Shown piece by piece: positions 32,894-42,665 of a stretch of DNA of 64,000 bases. Positions within the stretch are counted from its first letter, which is position 1; every line of letters starts with the position of its first letter. This DNA is from an uncultured Campylobacter sp. (lineage in GTDB: Bacteria > Campylobacterota > Campylobacteria > Campylobacterales > Campylobacteraceae), in the NCBI RefSeq assembly GCF_938015785.1, contig NZ_CALLWC010000045.1:11108-75107 (forward strand). The letters run 5' to 3'. The notes under the pieces are model-generated. The model saw only the letters and a list, made by a program, of their open reading frames with translations, did no database searches and was not told the origin of the DNA. The translations under genes and the position numbers were made by a program.

Positions 32894-34975
32894 ATGGAGA
32901 AATCTACACAAAACGACGAGCAGGTTTTAGAGGTAAAAAGTAGAGAATTTACCTCTAAAAAGCTCTTCTGGCTCGTGACGCTGGTCTGCTTCGCGTGGTC
33001 GGTCTTTCAGCTTTACATCGCGTATTTTACGCTAAATACGAATATCGCGCGCTCAATCCACTTAGCGTTCGCCATTTTTATAATTTTTTCGCTTTTTCCG
33101 TTTCGCCCGCGCTCTAAAGCACATTTTTATATCCCGTTTTACGATTATATTTTATTAATCGTCGGAGTCGCCGCGATCTTGTATCCTGCAATAGAATTTA
33201 ACGGGCTAGCGCAGCGCCCGGGAAATTATCTAACCAGAGATATCGTAGCAGCCTTTATAGGAATTTTCATACTCTTTGAAGCAGGTCGTCGTATGATGGG
33301 ACCAGCGCTTGGCATTATCGCTTTTACCTTCCTTCTGTATTGCTACTTCGGTCCTTATATGCCCGATATCATCGCGCACCGCGGCGCAAGCTTTGAACTG
33401 CTTGCAGGGCATATGTTTTTAACTACAGAGGGCGTATTTGGCGTGCCGGTAGGGGTCAGCACCAGCTTCATCTATCTGTTCGTGCTATTCGGCGCGCTTT
33501 TGGAGCGAGCCGGAGCGGGGCAGTATTTTATAAACGTAGCGTTTGCGATTTTAGGTCGCTTCCGCGGAGGACCCGCCAAGGCTAGCGTAATCGCTAGCGG
33601 ACTAACCGGCATGGTAAGCGGCAGCTCAACCGCAAACGTCGTGACAGTGGGCACCTTTACGATCCCTCTAATGAAAAAAGCAGGACTTACCGCCACTAAA
33701 GCGGGCGCTATCGAGGTCGCCGCAGGCGTAAACGGGCAGCTTATGCCGCCTATCATGGGCGCTGCGGCGTTTATCATCGCAGAATTTTTAGGTATGAGCT
33801 ACACCAACGTAATGATCGCAGCGGTGATTCCTGCCTTCGTCTGCTACGCGGGGCTATTTTTTATCGTGCATCTGGAAAGCTGTAAGTTGGGGCTTCACGG
33901 CAGCCGCGATTACGCCAAGGTTTCAAAGCTAAAAATTATATTTAGCGGCATTCATTACATAATACCGATTTTGGTGCTTCTTTTTACTCTATTGATTCTA
34001 AAAGAAAGTGCGATCTCTGCAGCATTTAACTCGATCTGCGTGCTATTTTTAATAATGATCGTACAAGAGCCTGCAAAGAAAACGATATTTGGCGAAAAGG
34101 TTGGCAAGTCCGATTTTATCGTCGGCTTTGTCGATATTTTTTGGGCTATGGTGGGTGCTGCCAAAAATATGGTCACGGTAGCCGTTGCCACCGCGCTAGC
34201 GGGCATAATCATCGGCTCGATCTCGCTTACCGGGCTGGGACAGGTTCTTTCAGAGCTCGTGGAGGCGGTCGCGGGAAATAGCATAGTGCTGATACTTCTG
34301 ATGACTGCGATAATGAGCCTGATTTTGGGCATGGGACTTCCTACGACGGCGAATTATATCGTCGTTTCAAGCCTGATTGCGCCAGTGATTTTGATACTAG
34401 CGGGCAAAAACGGCTTTTTGATCCCTGCGATCGCAGTGCATCTTTTCGTATTTTATTTTGGAATTTTAGCCGATGATACCCCTCCGGTGGGCATCGCCGC
34501 ATACGCCGCCGCGGGCATCGCAAAGGCAAATCCGGTAACCGTGGGACTTCAGGGCTTTATTTACGATCTGCGTACCGCGGTGCTTCCGTTTGCGTTTTTC
34601 TTCAACAATAAGCTGCTTTTGATCCAAAGCATCGGCGATCCGATGGATTCAAAGAGCATCGTTTGGATCAGCGATCCACTGCAAATCGTGCTGATTTTTG
34701 CCACGGCGATCGTGGGCATGTTTGCCTTCAGCTCCTCGCTACAAGGCTGGTTTGTTACAAAATGTAATCCGCTAGAGCGCCTGCTATTACTGCTAGTAAC
34801 GCCGTTAATGCTGGTGCCTAATATCTGCGCGAAATTTATAGAATTCATTCCGAGCGAATACGTTAGCTACGGCATCGGCGCTGCGATCTACGCGCTGATA
34901 TTTGCAAAGCAGTGGGTTTTAAGACCTAAAGATTCGGGCGATTCGCACGCCGAAAATAGCACGCCTACGGCGTAA
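32894..34975 (+). CDS. TRAP transporter fused permease (DctQM fusion, TAXI type)
   Basis: About 693 residues with some 18 hydrophobic segments. The small-subunit-like part is N-terminal, and the large subunit carries SGLTGMVSGSSTANVVTVGTFTIPLM and SLILGMGLPTTANYIVVSS, both characteristic of fused TRAP permeases. It uses an ion gradient to import the ligand delivered by the receptor encoded eight bases upstream. An ATG at 32894 is preferred to the TTG immediately before it. Confidence 0.93.
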   Translation: MEKSTQNDEQVLEVKSREFTSKKLFWLVTLVCFAWSVFQLYIAYFTLNTNIARSIHLAFAIFIIFSLFPFRPRSKAHFYIPFYDYILLIVGVAAILYPAIEFNGLAQRPGNYLTRDIVAAFIGIFILFEAGRRMMGPALGIIAFTFLLYCYFGPYMPDIIAHRGASFELLAGHMFLTTEGVFGVPVGVSTSFIYLFVLFGALLERAGAGQYFINVAFAILGRFRGGPAKASVIASGLTGMVSGSSTANVVTVGTFTIPLMKKAGLTATKAGAIEVAAGVNGQLMPPIMGAAAFIIAEFLGMSYTNVMIAAVIPAFVCYAGLFFIVHLESCKLGLHGSRDYAKVSKLKIIFSGIHYIIPILVLLFTLLILKESAISAAFNSICVLFLIMIVQEPAKKTIFGEKVGKSDFIVGFVDIFWAMVGAAKNMVTVAVATALAGIIIGSISLTGLGQVLSELVEAVAGNSIVLILLMTAIMSLILGMGLPTTANYIVVSSLIAPVILILAGKNGFLIPAIAVHLFVFYFGILADDTPPVGIAAYAAAGIAKANPVTVGLQGFIYDLRTAVLPFAFFFNNKLLLIQSIGDPMDSKSIVWISDPLQIVLIFATAIVGMFAFSSSLQGWFVTKCNPLERLLLLLVTPLMLVPNICAKFIEFIPSEYVSYGIGAAIYALIFAKQWVLRPKDSGDSHAENSTPTA

Positions 34976-35652
34976 ATCCAAATTTGATCTCGCTAAATTT
35001 TAAGATAAATTTGCGGGGTCTTATTAAATTTTATCTTCTTATTTTGCATTCTTGCGCCAGGATTTTAAATTTGAATCGACTCTTTACTATAAATTTAAAA
35101 CCTCGGCAGATTATGCCGTGCTGATAAAACTATTTTAAAATTAAATCCGCCTATATAAACTACTCAAAATTTTAAATTGCGCCGAAGCGATTATGCCCCT
35201 TAGTAAGATAAATTTATTCATACGAAGCTACTGTGTTAAAAAACGTCGCATATTAATCCCATGCTAGTCTAATAATTATTGCAAGCCGCAGGATGCACGA
35301 AATCAATAGAGCAAAGCCGTTTTCGCGTTGCCGCTTGTAATGCCTTCGATAGTTTAAGATATACACGTCCACAAAAGCGAAAATGATTCTTAAAGCAGAT
35401 AAAATCAAAAACTGTGCAAAATTTCTTCAAAACGATTTGATAATTAAGACCGGGCGTTATAAAATTTTACTTATTTACAGCAATTTCTTGATTATATGTT
35501 GTACTTTATTTAAAATAATTTTTATAAAAATATCGATGTAATGGGGAATTATTAGTTAAATTTAATTCTATAGAAATACTTTAATAATTAATATTAAATT
35601 TATCCGCTTTGAGTTATAATCCGCGATTAAATTTCAAAATAGAGGAACAAAA
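34976..35652. other. Long AT-rich intergenic region before the TonB receptor gene
   Basis: 677 bases without a supportable gene. The left part carries the usual AAATTTTAAA-type words; the right 200 bases are strongly AT-rich and end in a promoter (TATAAT at 35615-35620). Iron-responsive control through Fur would be expected here, but I could not pick out a convincing Fur box: AATAATTAATATTAAAT near 35584-35600 is only a partial match. Confidence 0.6.
35615..35620 (+). promoter_or_regulatory. -10 box for the TonB receptor gene
   Basis: A perfect TATAAT 33 bases before the ATG at 35653, with an AT-rich upstream stretch. The ribosome-binding site AGAGG follows at about 35641. This is the best promoter candidate in the 677-base gap and would drive both the receptor and the overlapping esterase. 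Confidence 0.65.
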
Positions 35653-37776
35653 ATGCAAAAAGATATGTATTTTAAAAAGGCGAAATTTATCGCATTATCG
35701 ATATGCGCGAGCGTTTCGATTTTATGCGGCGTCGAAGGCTCACACCTAAGCAGTGACGCAAATAGCACGAATCTTGGCGAAATCGTAGTAAGCGCGAGCG
35801 GCTTTCGCCAAGATATCAGGCAGGCGCCGGCCTCCATTTCCACCTTGGATAATAAAGAGATATCAAGCGGCAGCTTCACTTCGCTGCACGATATCGCGAA
35901 TAAAATGCCTGGCGTCAGCGTTATCGCAGGCGACGACGGCCCGGCAAGCGGGATATCTATCAGAGGAATGGAAAGCTCTCAAACCCTTGTGCTTATCGAC
36001 GGCAAACGCGTAAGTTCCGCGGCGGCGAACCCAAAAGGCGGAGCGGGCGATATGAACTCGAATTTTATCCCGCCCGCAGGAGCGATAGAGCGTATCGAGG
36101 TGATTAGAGGACCGATGAGCTCGCTTTACGGGAGCGATGCAGTAGGCGGCGTGATAAATATCATTACGAAAAAGAATTTTTCTAAATTTAGCGGAAGTGC
36201 TGCTATATCTACAACTATCCAAGATCACGAGGGTATCGGAAACGGCAAGATGGGCGAAGCCTACGTCAATATTCCCTTCGGGCAGTATGCGGCGCTTCAG
36301 CTGTGGGGATATAAGAAACTGCGCGACGAGGACGGCTATAAGGGAGGCTATCAAAAGAGCGATAAATCGGATTCTAACGCAAAACTTTGGCTAATGCCGG
36401 ATGAAAATAATAAATTTTACTTTCAAACCGGAAGACAAAATCATGATTATTCAAGGACTCTTGGTAAAACCGCCGTTTATCCCAACGCGCGTGGATTAAA
36501 TCACTATAAATATAAAAGAGAAAATCACGGCGTCGGATATTTGGGCGAGTTTGAAAGCTTAAGCGCTGATATAAGTTATTTTTGGGACAAGACTCGCCGT
36601 ACGAGCATTTTTGATAGCCTTTCGCCCGCAATCGTAAAAAATAGAAATTTTAATTCCAAATTTACGACTTATCTCGGTATAAATACGCTTACCTTCGGCT
36701 ACGATTTTAGCAAACAGGATGTGCAAACGACTTTCATCGTTTCAAACGCGAGCAGGCAAAATTTACGCTCTCCGCAGCGATTTTCTATGAACGAGCATGC
36801 GGGATTTTTAGAGGACGAGATTGAAATTTTGGAAAATACGCTATTTTTAACGCTCGGCGGCAGGCTCACGCACAACGAATACTTCGGCAACCACTTTTCT
36901 CCTAGAGCCTACGCGACATTTAATATAGGCGACACTTGGACGATCAAAGGCGGCGTCGCAACCGGTTATAAAACTCCCAACGTCAATCAAATTTCGCCTG
37001 AAGTAGGCACGATTCAGGGCGGCTGGAGGATTATAGATTTCGGTAACAAGGATTTAAAGCCCGAGAAAAGCACGACCTACGAGATCGGGCTTTATTACGA
37101 CAATGCAGACGATCTGCGCGGCAATATCACGCTATTTAAAAACGACTTCAAAGATAAAATTTTAGATACCGATGGCAGCAATATCAATAGGATTCCCGCT
37201 TACGGAGGCTGCGCCGGCGCGCCGAGCGTTAATTGTCCTGGTTGGGGAACGTATTTTAATATAGAAGGAGCCGAGGTTTACGGCGTTGAGCTGAGTGGCG
37301 ATTACGATATTACTAAAAGGCTAAATTTCAAGGCAAACTACACCTATAGCCACTCCGAGATCGAAACCGGGGATCCTACGATCTATACGCCAAACGGCGC
37401 CGTTAAATTTAGCCAAACCAATCTTAGTAGGCTAGATGGCAAATCCCTGACCGCTACTCCGAAGCATGCCGCACATGCGACGCTTAGCTATAGGCCTATC
37501 GCTCCGCTTTCTACCTTTATCGGTCTTAATTACGAAAGTGAGCTTACAAGCGTACAATTCGGTCCGGGCAATAGAGTCAGCAAAAACGACAAAAAGCTTT
37601 TTACTACGGATTTGGGCGCACAATACGATTTAAACGATAATCTGAGCCTAAATTTAACCGCTTATAATATCTTTGATAACGTCCGATACGACGAGGGTCT
37701 CGCAGACGACGGCAATTACTATTGGTATCCCGAGGAGGGCAGGAGGTTTTGGTTTAAGGTAAACGCTAAATGGTAA
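35653..37776 (+). CDS. TonB-dependent catecholate-siderophore-type receptor
   Basis: 707 residues. Signal peptide (to about residue 30), TonB-box-like EIVVSASG, plug domain (about 50-165, with VLIDGKRVSS and IERIEVIRGPMSSLYGSDAVGGVINIITKK) and a 22-strand barrel ending in aromatic WFKVNAKW. It resembles the CirA/FepA/CfrA group, which takes up ferric catecholates through the outer membrane. The downstream esterase overlaps by seven bases and supports a triscatecholate ligand. The ATG has AGAGGAAC upstream; a second in-frame ATG lies four codons later. Confidence 0.92.
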   Translation: MQKDMYFKKAKFIALSICASVSILCGVEGSHLSSDANSTNLGEIVVSASGFRQDIRQAPASISTLDNKEISSGSFTSLHDIANKMPGVSVIAGDDGPASGISIRGMESSQTLVLIDGKRVSSAAANPKGGAGDMNSNFIPPAGAIERIEVIRGPMSSLYGSDAVGGVINIITKKNFSKFSGSAAISTTIQDHEGIGNGKMGEAYVNIPFGQYAALQLWGYKKLRDEDGYKGGYQKSDKSDSNAKLWLMPDENNKFYFQTGRQNHDYSRTLGKTAVYPNARGLNHYKYKRENHGVGYLGEFESLSADISYFWDKTRRTSIFDSLSPAIVKNRNFNSKFTTYLGINTLTFGYDFSKQDVQTTFIVSNASRQNLRSPQRFSMNEHAGFLEDEIEILENTLFLTLGGRLTHNEYFGNHFSPRAYATFNIGDTWTIKGGVATGYKTPNVNQISPEVGTIQGGWRIIDFGNKDLKPEKSTTYEIGLYYDNADDLRGNITLFKNDFKDKILDTDGSNINRIPAYGGCAGAPSVNCPGWGTYFNIEGAEVYGVELSGDYDITKRLNFKANYTYSHSEIETGDPTIYTPNGAVKFSQTNLSRLDGKSLTATPKHAAHATLSYRPIAPLSTFIGLNYESELTSVQFGPGNRVSKNDKKLFTTDLGAQYDLNDNLSLNLTAYNIFDNVRYDEGLADDGNYYWYPEEGRRFWFKVNAKW

Positions 37777-38666
37777 GCCTAAAAAACTTCCTTGTGATAT
37801 TCGACGCACTCTTTTTAGTATGCTTATTCGCTTGCGATCTGAGGGCAAAACCGCCGCAAAAGATTGAGCAGGCAAGTGAAGTTGCGCGCGAAATGTTTAA
37901 CGTGAGCGATTTTATTCTAAAAAGCAAGAGCGGCGAAAAATATAAAATTTTTATAGCTCGCCAAAAAAATGTCGCTCGCTACGATAGGGTAGTTTTTATG
38001 GTTGATGCGAACGCGCAGTTTCCGATACTTTTAAACTCCTATGCGAAAATTTATGCGAATGGCGCAAAGCAAAACGCAAAAGCGGTGCCGAAATTAAGCA
38101 AAACCGTCCTTATAGTAGGTATCGGATACGACAGCCCGCTAGCGTATGATACTAAGCGTCGCACGAGAGATTTAACGCCTGCGGCGAGCGGCGAAGAATA
38201 TGCAAACGGCGGCGGCGCGGGAGAATTTTACGATTTCGTAAAAGATGAACTATTTCCGCTCGTGGAGAAAAAATACTCTACGGCAAAAAGCGATAAAATT
38301 TACTTCGGACATTCGTTCGGCGGGCTATTCGGGATTTATGCTTTGCTGCGCGACGATGGGATTTTCGACGAGTTTTTTATCGCCTCACCTTCGTTGTGGT
38401 GGGGCGAATCACAGCTGATCAGAGATGCCCTAGACGAAGGAAAGCTTAGATCAAATTTAAAAGCGAAATTCATAATACTCGTTGCCGGCTCGCGTGAAAT
38501 ACGTAAAGGAAAAACCGATAAAGCGGGAATTTTAAAAGCGGCCGATCTAGCTGAAATTTTAAAAACAAAGGGGCTTTCTTGCGAGTTTAAGCTCTACGAA
38601 GGCGCTTCGCACGGCGAAGTAATCCCATTGGCTTTGCGAGATTTAGCGCTATTTACGCAAAGATAA
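37770..38666 (+). CDS. Predicted periplasmic siderophore esterase (IroE/Cee-like alpha/beta hydrolase)
   Basis: 298 residues. Signal peptide-like start (FLVIFDALFLVCLFACDLRA), then an esterase (PF00756-type) domain with nucleophile elbow GHSFGG (Ser 182), VFMVDANAQFPILL, FIASPSLWWG, and His in EGASHGE near the C-terminus. Close functional models are IroE and the Campylobacter periplasmic trilactone esterase Cee, which cut enterobactin-like siderophores so that iron can be taken in. The seven-base overlap with the receptor gene fits that role. Direct substrate evidence is absent. Confidence 0.85.
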   Translation: MVSLKNFLVIFDALFLVCLFACDLRAKPPQKIEQASEVAREMFNVSDFILKSKSGEKYKIFIARQKNVARYDRVVFMVDANAQFPILLNSYAKIYANGAKQNAKAVPKLSKTVLIVGIGYDSPLAYDTKRRTRDLTPAASGEEYANGGGAGEFYDFVKDELFPLVEKKYSTAKSDKIYFGHSFGGLFGIYALLRDDGIFDEFFIASPSLWWGESQLIRDALDEGKLRSNLKAKFIILVAGSREIRKGKTDKAGILKAADLAEILKTKGLSCEFKLYEGASHGEVIPLALRDLALFTQR

Positions 38667-38835
38667 TTTTCTATTTAGCTGGTAAAGCCTTAATCTAAAC
38701 CCGGCTCGTTTATATTTGCAAGCGTAAGACCGAGTGGCGCAGGCTCGCTGATCGCGCCGAAACGCGCCACCGGATTTAAGAAATTAAATTTTAAAGCTCT
38801 TTTGGCTAGTATCGCACAAATTTAAAGGATGGAAA

Positions 38836-39087
38836 ATGCAAAGTTTCAAATGGCAGATTTCAAAACGGCTCAAACAGGCGATGCGCGAGCGAGATATCGA
38901 TAACCTCGCGCTCGTGCGCCGCACGGACGAGCTGTATTCGCGCTCGCACCCGGGCCATGACGAGGATATGCGCGCCGAAGTTTACACGGTCTTGGACGAA
39001 TACGCGCCCAACGTCGATATTGAAATTTTTGATCTAGTCTGCAAGGTTCTAGGCGTCAAAATTGAGCTAGGCGAGACGCTTGATTGA
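38836..39087 (+). CDS. Small hypothetical protein
   Basis: 83 residues, charged, without cysteines or membrane segments. An N-terminal amphipathic part (MQSFKWQISKRLKQAMRERD) is followed by an acidic C-terminal part (IEIFDLVCKVLGVKIELG). The ribosome-binding site (AAAGGATGG) and normal codon use support a real gene. It stands alone between the esterase and lrgA genes. I do not recognise the family; the size and helix content might suit a small regulator, which is a guess. Confidence 0.65.
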   Translation: MQSFKWQISKRLKQAMRERDIDNLALVRRTDELYSRSHPGHDEDMRAEVYTVLDEYAPNVDIEIFDLVCKVLGVKIELGETLD

Positions 39088-39286
39088 GTAGTCGTAGCCG
39101 AATTTTATCCGTGCCGCAAGGCTAAATTTAGCGTTACGATAAATCGCAAAATTCTACCTACAGCCTAGCTACAGAGCTTGCTTAAGTAAATTTTGCCGCA
39201 AAATTTCGCCCAAACCTAGCAAGATTAATATCTATTTTAACTGCAAAGTGCTAAATTTAGCCCTAAATTTTAATCCGAGGTAAACT

Positions 39287-39745
39287 TTGAACTACTTAAT
39301 CCAATTTAGTGTGATTTTAGGAATATCTTTTGTTGCGGAGATTTTGGCGGCGCTCGTGCCTGTGCCGATCCCCGCTAGCATCTACGGGCTAGTCATTATG
39401 CTTTTAGCCCTGATCTTCAAACTCATCAAAGTATCGCAGATCAGAGAAACCGTGTCGTTTTTTATGCAGATTATGCCTGTGATCTTCATCCCGGCGGGCG
39501 CTGCGATCATCATCGCAGGCGACGCGCTACGCCAGCATCTTTTCGCAATCATCGCGATTACAGCAGTCTCTACGGTAGTAGTCATGGGTGCAAGTGGCGC
39601 GGTAACGCAAATTTTTTATAAAATTGCCCTCGCCCGCGTTAAGCGCAGGCTCTACGCAGCCGCGCACGAACAAGACGGCGTGAATACAAAGGGCGTGGAT
39701 GCGAAGCTGGAGCGCGAAATTTTATCCGGAGACGACAAAAAATGA
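39287..39745 (+). CDS. lrgA: CidA/LrgA-family membrane protein
   Basis: 152 residues with four hydrophobic segments; the family pattern is LVPVPIPASIYGLVIMLLAL followed by FFMQIMPVIFIPAGAAIIIA. The start is TTG with CCGAGG upstream. LrgA and LrgB form a paired membrane system first described as holin/antiholin-like and later linked to pyruvate or other small-acid transport. The C-terminal 30 residues are charged and cytoplasmic. It overlaps lrgB by four bases. Confidence 0.88.
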   Translation: MNYLIQFSVILGISFVAEILAALVPVPIPASIYGLVIMLLALIFKLIKVSQIRETVSFFMQIMPVIFIPAGAAIIIAGDALRQHLFAIIAITAVSTVVVMGASGAVTQIFYKIALARVKRRLYAAAHEQDGVNTKGVDAKLEREILSGDDKK

Positions 39746-40434
39746 GAGAAATTTTAATGAACTCCGCTTTTTTCGGCGTGTTTTTGTGCCTAGGCTCGTT
39801 TGAGCTGGGACTTTATCTAAAAAAGCGCTTTAAGCTAACGATTTTCAACCCGCTTCTAATCGGTATCGTGCTTACCGTCTGCGTGCTTTTGGTTTTTAAA
39901 ATTCCGTATGAGAAATTTAACGCCAGCGCCTCGCACATTAGCTTTTTCTTAACGCCGATCACCGTCTGTCTAGCCGTGCCGCTATACGAGCAGCTGGCGC
40001 TTTTGCGAAGTAATTTTTTAGCTATTTTTGCAGGACTGATTTCGGGTATGATCGCAGGACTAGGCAGCATCTACGCGATGTCGGTGATATTTGGGCTAAA
40101 TCACACAATGTATGTCACGCTACTACCGAAATCCGTCACGGCACCGATCGGTATGGGTATCAGCGAAAGCTTAGGCGGCATCGTGACACTAACGGTAGCC
40201 TGCATCATCGCTACGGGCATCATCGGCAGCGTATTTGGCGAGGCGCTACTTAAAATTTTTGGCATCAAAAAGGCGATGGCAAAAGGTATCGCCCTAGGCT
40301 GCGCGAGCCACGCGATGGGAACGGCACGCGCTCTTGAGATCGGTGACGTAGAGGGCGCGATGGCGTCTTTAGCGATGGCGGTTACGGGGCTTCTTACCGT
40401 CATCGGCGCCGGTATATTTGCACATTTCATCTAA
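39742..40434 (+). CDS. lrgB: LrgB-family membrane protein
   Basis: 230 residues, about seven hydrophobic segments. Diagnostic text is LLPKSVTAPIGMGISESLGG and LGCASHAMGTARALEIGDVEGAMASLAMAVTG. It is the partner of lrgA. The ATG overlaps the lrgA stop, and the next gene starts nine bases after its stop with an AAGGAG ribosome-binding site. Confidence 0.92.
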   Translation: MREILMNSAFFGVFLCLGSFELGLYLKKRFKLTIFNPLLIGIVLTVCVLLVFKIPYEKFNASASHISFFLTPITVCLAVPLYEQLALLRSNFLAIFAGLISGMIAGLGSIYAMSVIFGLNHTMYVTLLPKSVTAPIGMGISESLGGIVTLTVACIIATGIIGSVFGEALLKIFGIKKAMAKGIALGCASHAMGTARALEIGDVEGAMASLAMAVTGLLTVIGAGIFAHFI

Positions 40435-40443
40435 GGAGAAAAT

Positions 40444-41010
40444 ATGATAATCTCGATCGCTAGACAAACGGGCGCAGGCGGGCGCGAAACCGCGCGCAAA
40501 CTAGCCGAGCGCTTAGGCTACACCTATCTAGCCAAGGCGGATCTGCTCCGCAAAGCAGACGAGCTTGGCTGCTTCGAGCAGATGTATGAGTTCTACAACG
40601 AAATGCCCGTAAATACGCTACTTCAGGCAATATCGCACAACGAGCTAGCCAATGAGCAAAAGCGCGATCGCATCGTAGCAATCTACGAGAAGATCGTCTC
40701 GGGCGGCAACGTTATAGTGCTTGGGCGCTGCGCCGGGTTTTTCTTGCGCGGACATCCGGATCTGCTGACGGTATTTTTACGCGCGAGCGATGAGTTTAAG
40801 CTCGCTAGATTGGAAAAAGAGGGTCACACCGACGCGCGAGAGTATATGGAAAACAGCGACGCAGGCAGGATGAGTTTTCATCAATACTACACCAACCAAG
40901 TCTGGGGCGCATCCGCCAACTACAATATCTGCATCGACACGTCGTATTGCGGCATCGATAATGCGGTAAATATCATCGAGTATCTAGTCAAACATCACAT
41001 TGAAAAGTGA
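40444..41010 (+). CDS. Cytidylate-kinase-like protein
   Basis: 188 residues. P-loop-like ISIARQTGAGGRETARKLAE replaces the standard GxxGxGK loop; VIVLGRCAGFFLRG and RASDEFKLARL follow, typical of the cytidylate kinase-like family (PF13189). This family is distinct from housekeeping Cmk and has no agreed substrate. It is in one operon with lrgAB, separated by nine bases. A nucleotide-binding or sensing role for the LrgAB system is possible. Confidence 0.82.
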   Translation: MIISIARQTGAGGRETARKLAERLGYTYLAKADLLRKADELGCFEQMYEFYNEMPVNTLLQAISHNELANEQKRDRIVAIYEKIVSGGNVIVLGRCAGFFLRGHPDLLTVFLRASDEFKLARLEKEGHTDAREYMENSDAGRMSFHQYYTNQVWGASANYNICIDTSYCGIDNAVNIIEYLVKHHIEK

Positions 41011-41270
41011 TTTGCGCCTAAGAGCATAAAAGTGGAATTTATCTTTTCGAAGATGAATTTCACTTGATCTCGCAAACCCACCCTACTTCTATTGTAATTT
41101 AAAATTCACATCTCTTTCAGCTTGAATTCCATTTGTAAATGACGCATTTTAGGTGTATTAAAGCCTCGAATTCAATGCGACATTAAATTCTAAACCGCGC
41201 TTGATCGCCATAAAACAGTAAAATTTAGCTAAAATTTGACGAAATTTAAATCCAAATTTAAGGAGATAAA

Positions 41271-42665
41271 ATGCAAAGCAAAGCCCATCTATGCCCAAAA
41301 TGCGGAGAAAACACGATCTATTTCGACGGCATCTGCCACTCGTGCCGCCAAAAGCAGAGGCGAGAGGAGATTTTAAACCTAGGCGCGGGCGAAGTGGAGG
41401 CGATGATCCTAAAAATCGCAGACCGAATCGATGAGATCGAAAAATGGGATGAGATTTGTAACGATTTTTGGGCGCTTTTTAGCCTGCTGGATATCCACGA
41501 TCCAAGGATCGCGCGAGCTGCGGCAGCGAAGCAGATCTACTATCCGCCTGAAATCTACTTCGGCGCGCCTAAGGACGTAAGAGACTCGCTCATAGCCAAA
41601 CTAGACTCGCTACAAGATAACTCCAAAAACGCGCTAAATCACCTTCTGCGCTCGCTTGCGTGGCAGGGCGACGAGCAGACGATGCAGCTTTTTTACGAGC
41701 TGTATCAAAACCCGAGGCCGTGGCGCCAAAAGCTCTACGCAGGCACTGAAATTTACGCGCAAATCGGCGGTTGGAGCTTTGATCAGAGGGGCGAGCGAAA
41801 ATCGCTCGTTTTTGATAAGTGCCTCGCGGTAGTGCGCGCGAGAGACGGCGCGGAGAAAAACGGTGGCTGCGCGAACGGGCGCGGAGATGAAAACGCAAAC
41901 GAAATTTCAAATTTCAAAGGCGGCGCGGGCGGCGAAAATTACGAACAAAACGCGCAAAACGGCGTGGATAAAACTTCAAATTTACACGCGGGCGCGCAAA
42001 GTGCTCACGCAAGCATGGACGAAGACGCGATCTTGCAGAACGAACGCGCGAATTTCAAATCAGACGCGCAAAAAGACGCTAGTGGCAGTTTAAATTTAAG
42101 CGAAAATGCAAAGGACGCCCGCTACGAAGGCGCAAACCAAAACGCGGATGAGCCCGTACAAATCGGCAAACCTACGGGGCAAAAGTGCGAGTTTTGCGGC
42201 TGCGAGATGCTCGATATGCTGCGTCTTAAGGCCGATGAGCCGCGGCTTGCGTTTTTAAATTTAAAGCGCGACGCGATCTTTCGCTGCTGCCCGACCTGCG
42301 TCGGTTCGGTAATGTATTTTTGCAAATGCGGCGCGGACGGCGAACTGCAGATGCGCTGCGAGGGCGAAGGGATGGAGAAAAGCTACTTTTCTCAGCAGGA
42401 TATGGCGCGGCTGAGCGGTATGAAATTTAAGCTAAGCGGCGAGGTTTCGCCTTTTTACGGCTGCTTTAGCGAGCTTGATACGACCGTGGGCGGCTATCCG
42501 CAGTGGGTGCAGGACGCCGCGTATCTGAGCTGCCCTAGCTGCGGCGGGACGATGAAGCATCTAGCGCAGATCCCATTCGGCGAGCTGGTGCAGGGCGAGG
42601 GGATCATATACGTGCAGATCTGCGAGAAATGCGAGGTTTTGGGCGGCTGCTTTCAGTGCACGTGA
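41271..42665 (+). CDS. Multi-zinc-ribbon protein with a low-complexity insertion, function unknown
   Basis: 464 residues, cytoplasmic. Cysteine pairs lie at the start (CPKCGENTIYFDGICHSC), in the middle (CEFCGCEM and CCPTCV) and at the end (CPSCGGTMKHL and CEKCEVLGGCFQC), enough for three or so zinc sites. The middle helical part (about 35-185, with LAWQGDEQTMQLFYELYQNP and GGWSFDQRGERKSLVF) recalls a widespread family of zinc-ribbon plus HEAT-like proteins of unknown function. Residues about 192-303 form an Asn/Ala/Gly/Glu-rich insertion between the helical part and the central ribbon. Single gene with its own ribosome-binding site (AAGGAG). Confidence 0.75.
   Translation: MQSKAHLCPKCGENTIYFDGICHSCRQKQRREEILNLGAGEVEAMILKIADRIDEIEKWDEICNDFWALFSLLDIHDPRIARAAAAKQIYYPPEIYFGAPKDVRDSLIAKLDSLQDNSKNALNHLLRSLAWQGDEQTMQLFYELYQNPRPWRQKLYAGTEIYAQIGGWSFDQRGERKSLVFDKCLAVVRARDGAEKNGGCANGRGDENANEISNFKGGAGGENYEQNAQNGVDKTSNLHAGAQSAHASMDEDAILQNERANFKSDAQKDASGSLNLSENAKDARYEGANQNADEPVQIGKPTGQKCEFCGCEMLDMLRLKADEPRLAFLNLKRDAIFRCCPTCVGSVMYFCKCGADGELQMRCEGEGMEKSYFSQQDMARLSGMKFKLSGEVSPFYGCFSELDTTVGGYPQWVQDAAYLSCPSCGGTMKHLAQIPFGELVQGEGIIYVQICEKCEVLGGCFQCT

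Noticed and set aside
35584..35600. Possible Fur box upstream of the TonB receptor
   Set aside because: Only a partial match to the 19-bp consensus in a generally AT-rich stretch; not scored as a feature.
34976..35652. Search for a tRNA or small RNA gene in the longest gap
   Set aside because: No cloverleaf or conserved T-loop text was found; a small RNA cannot be excluded without expression data.
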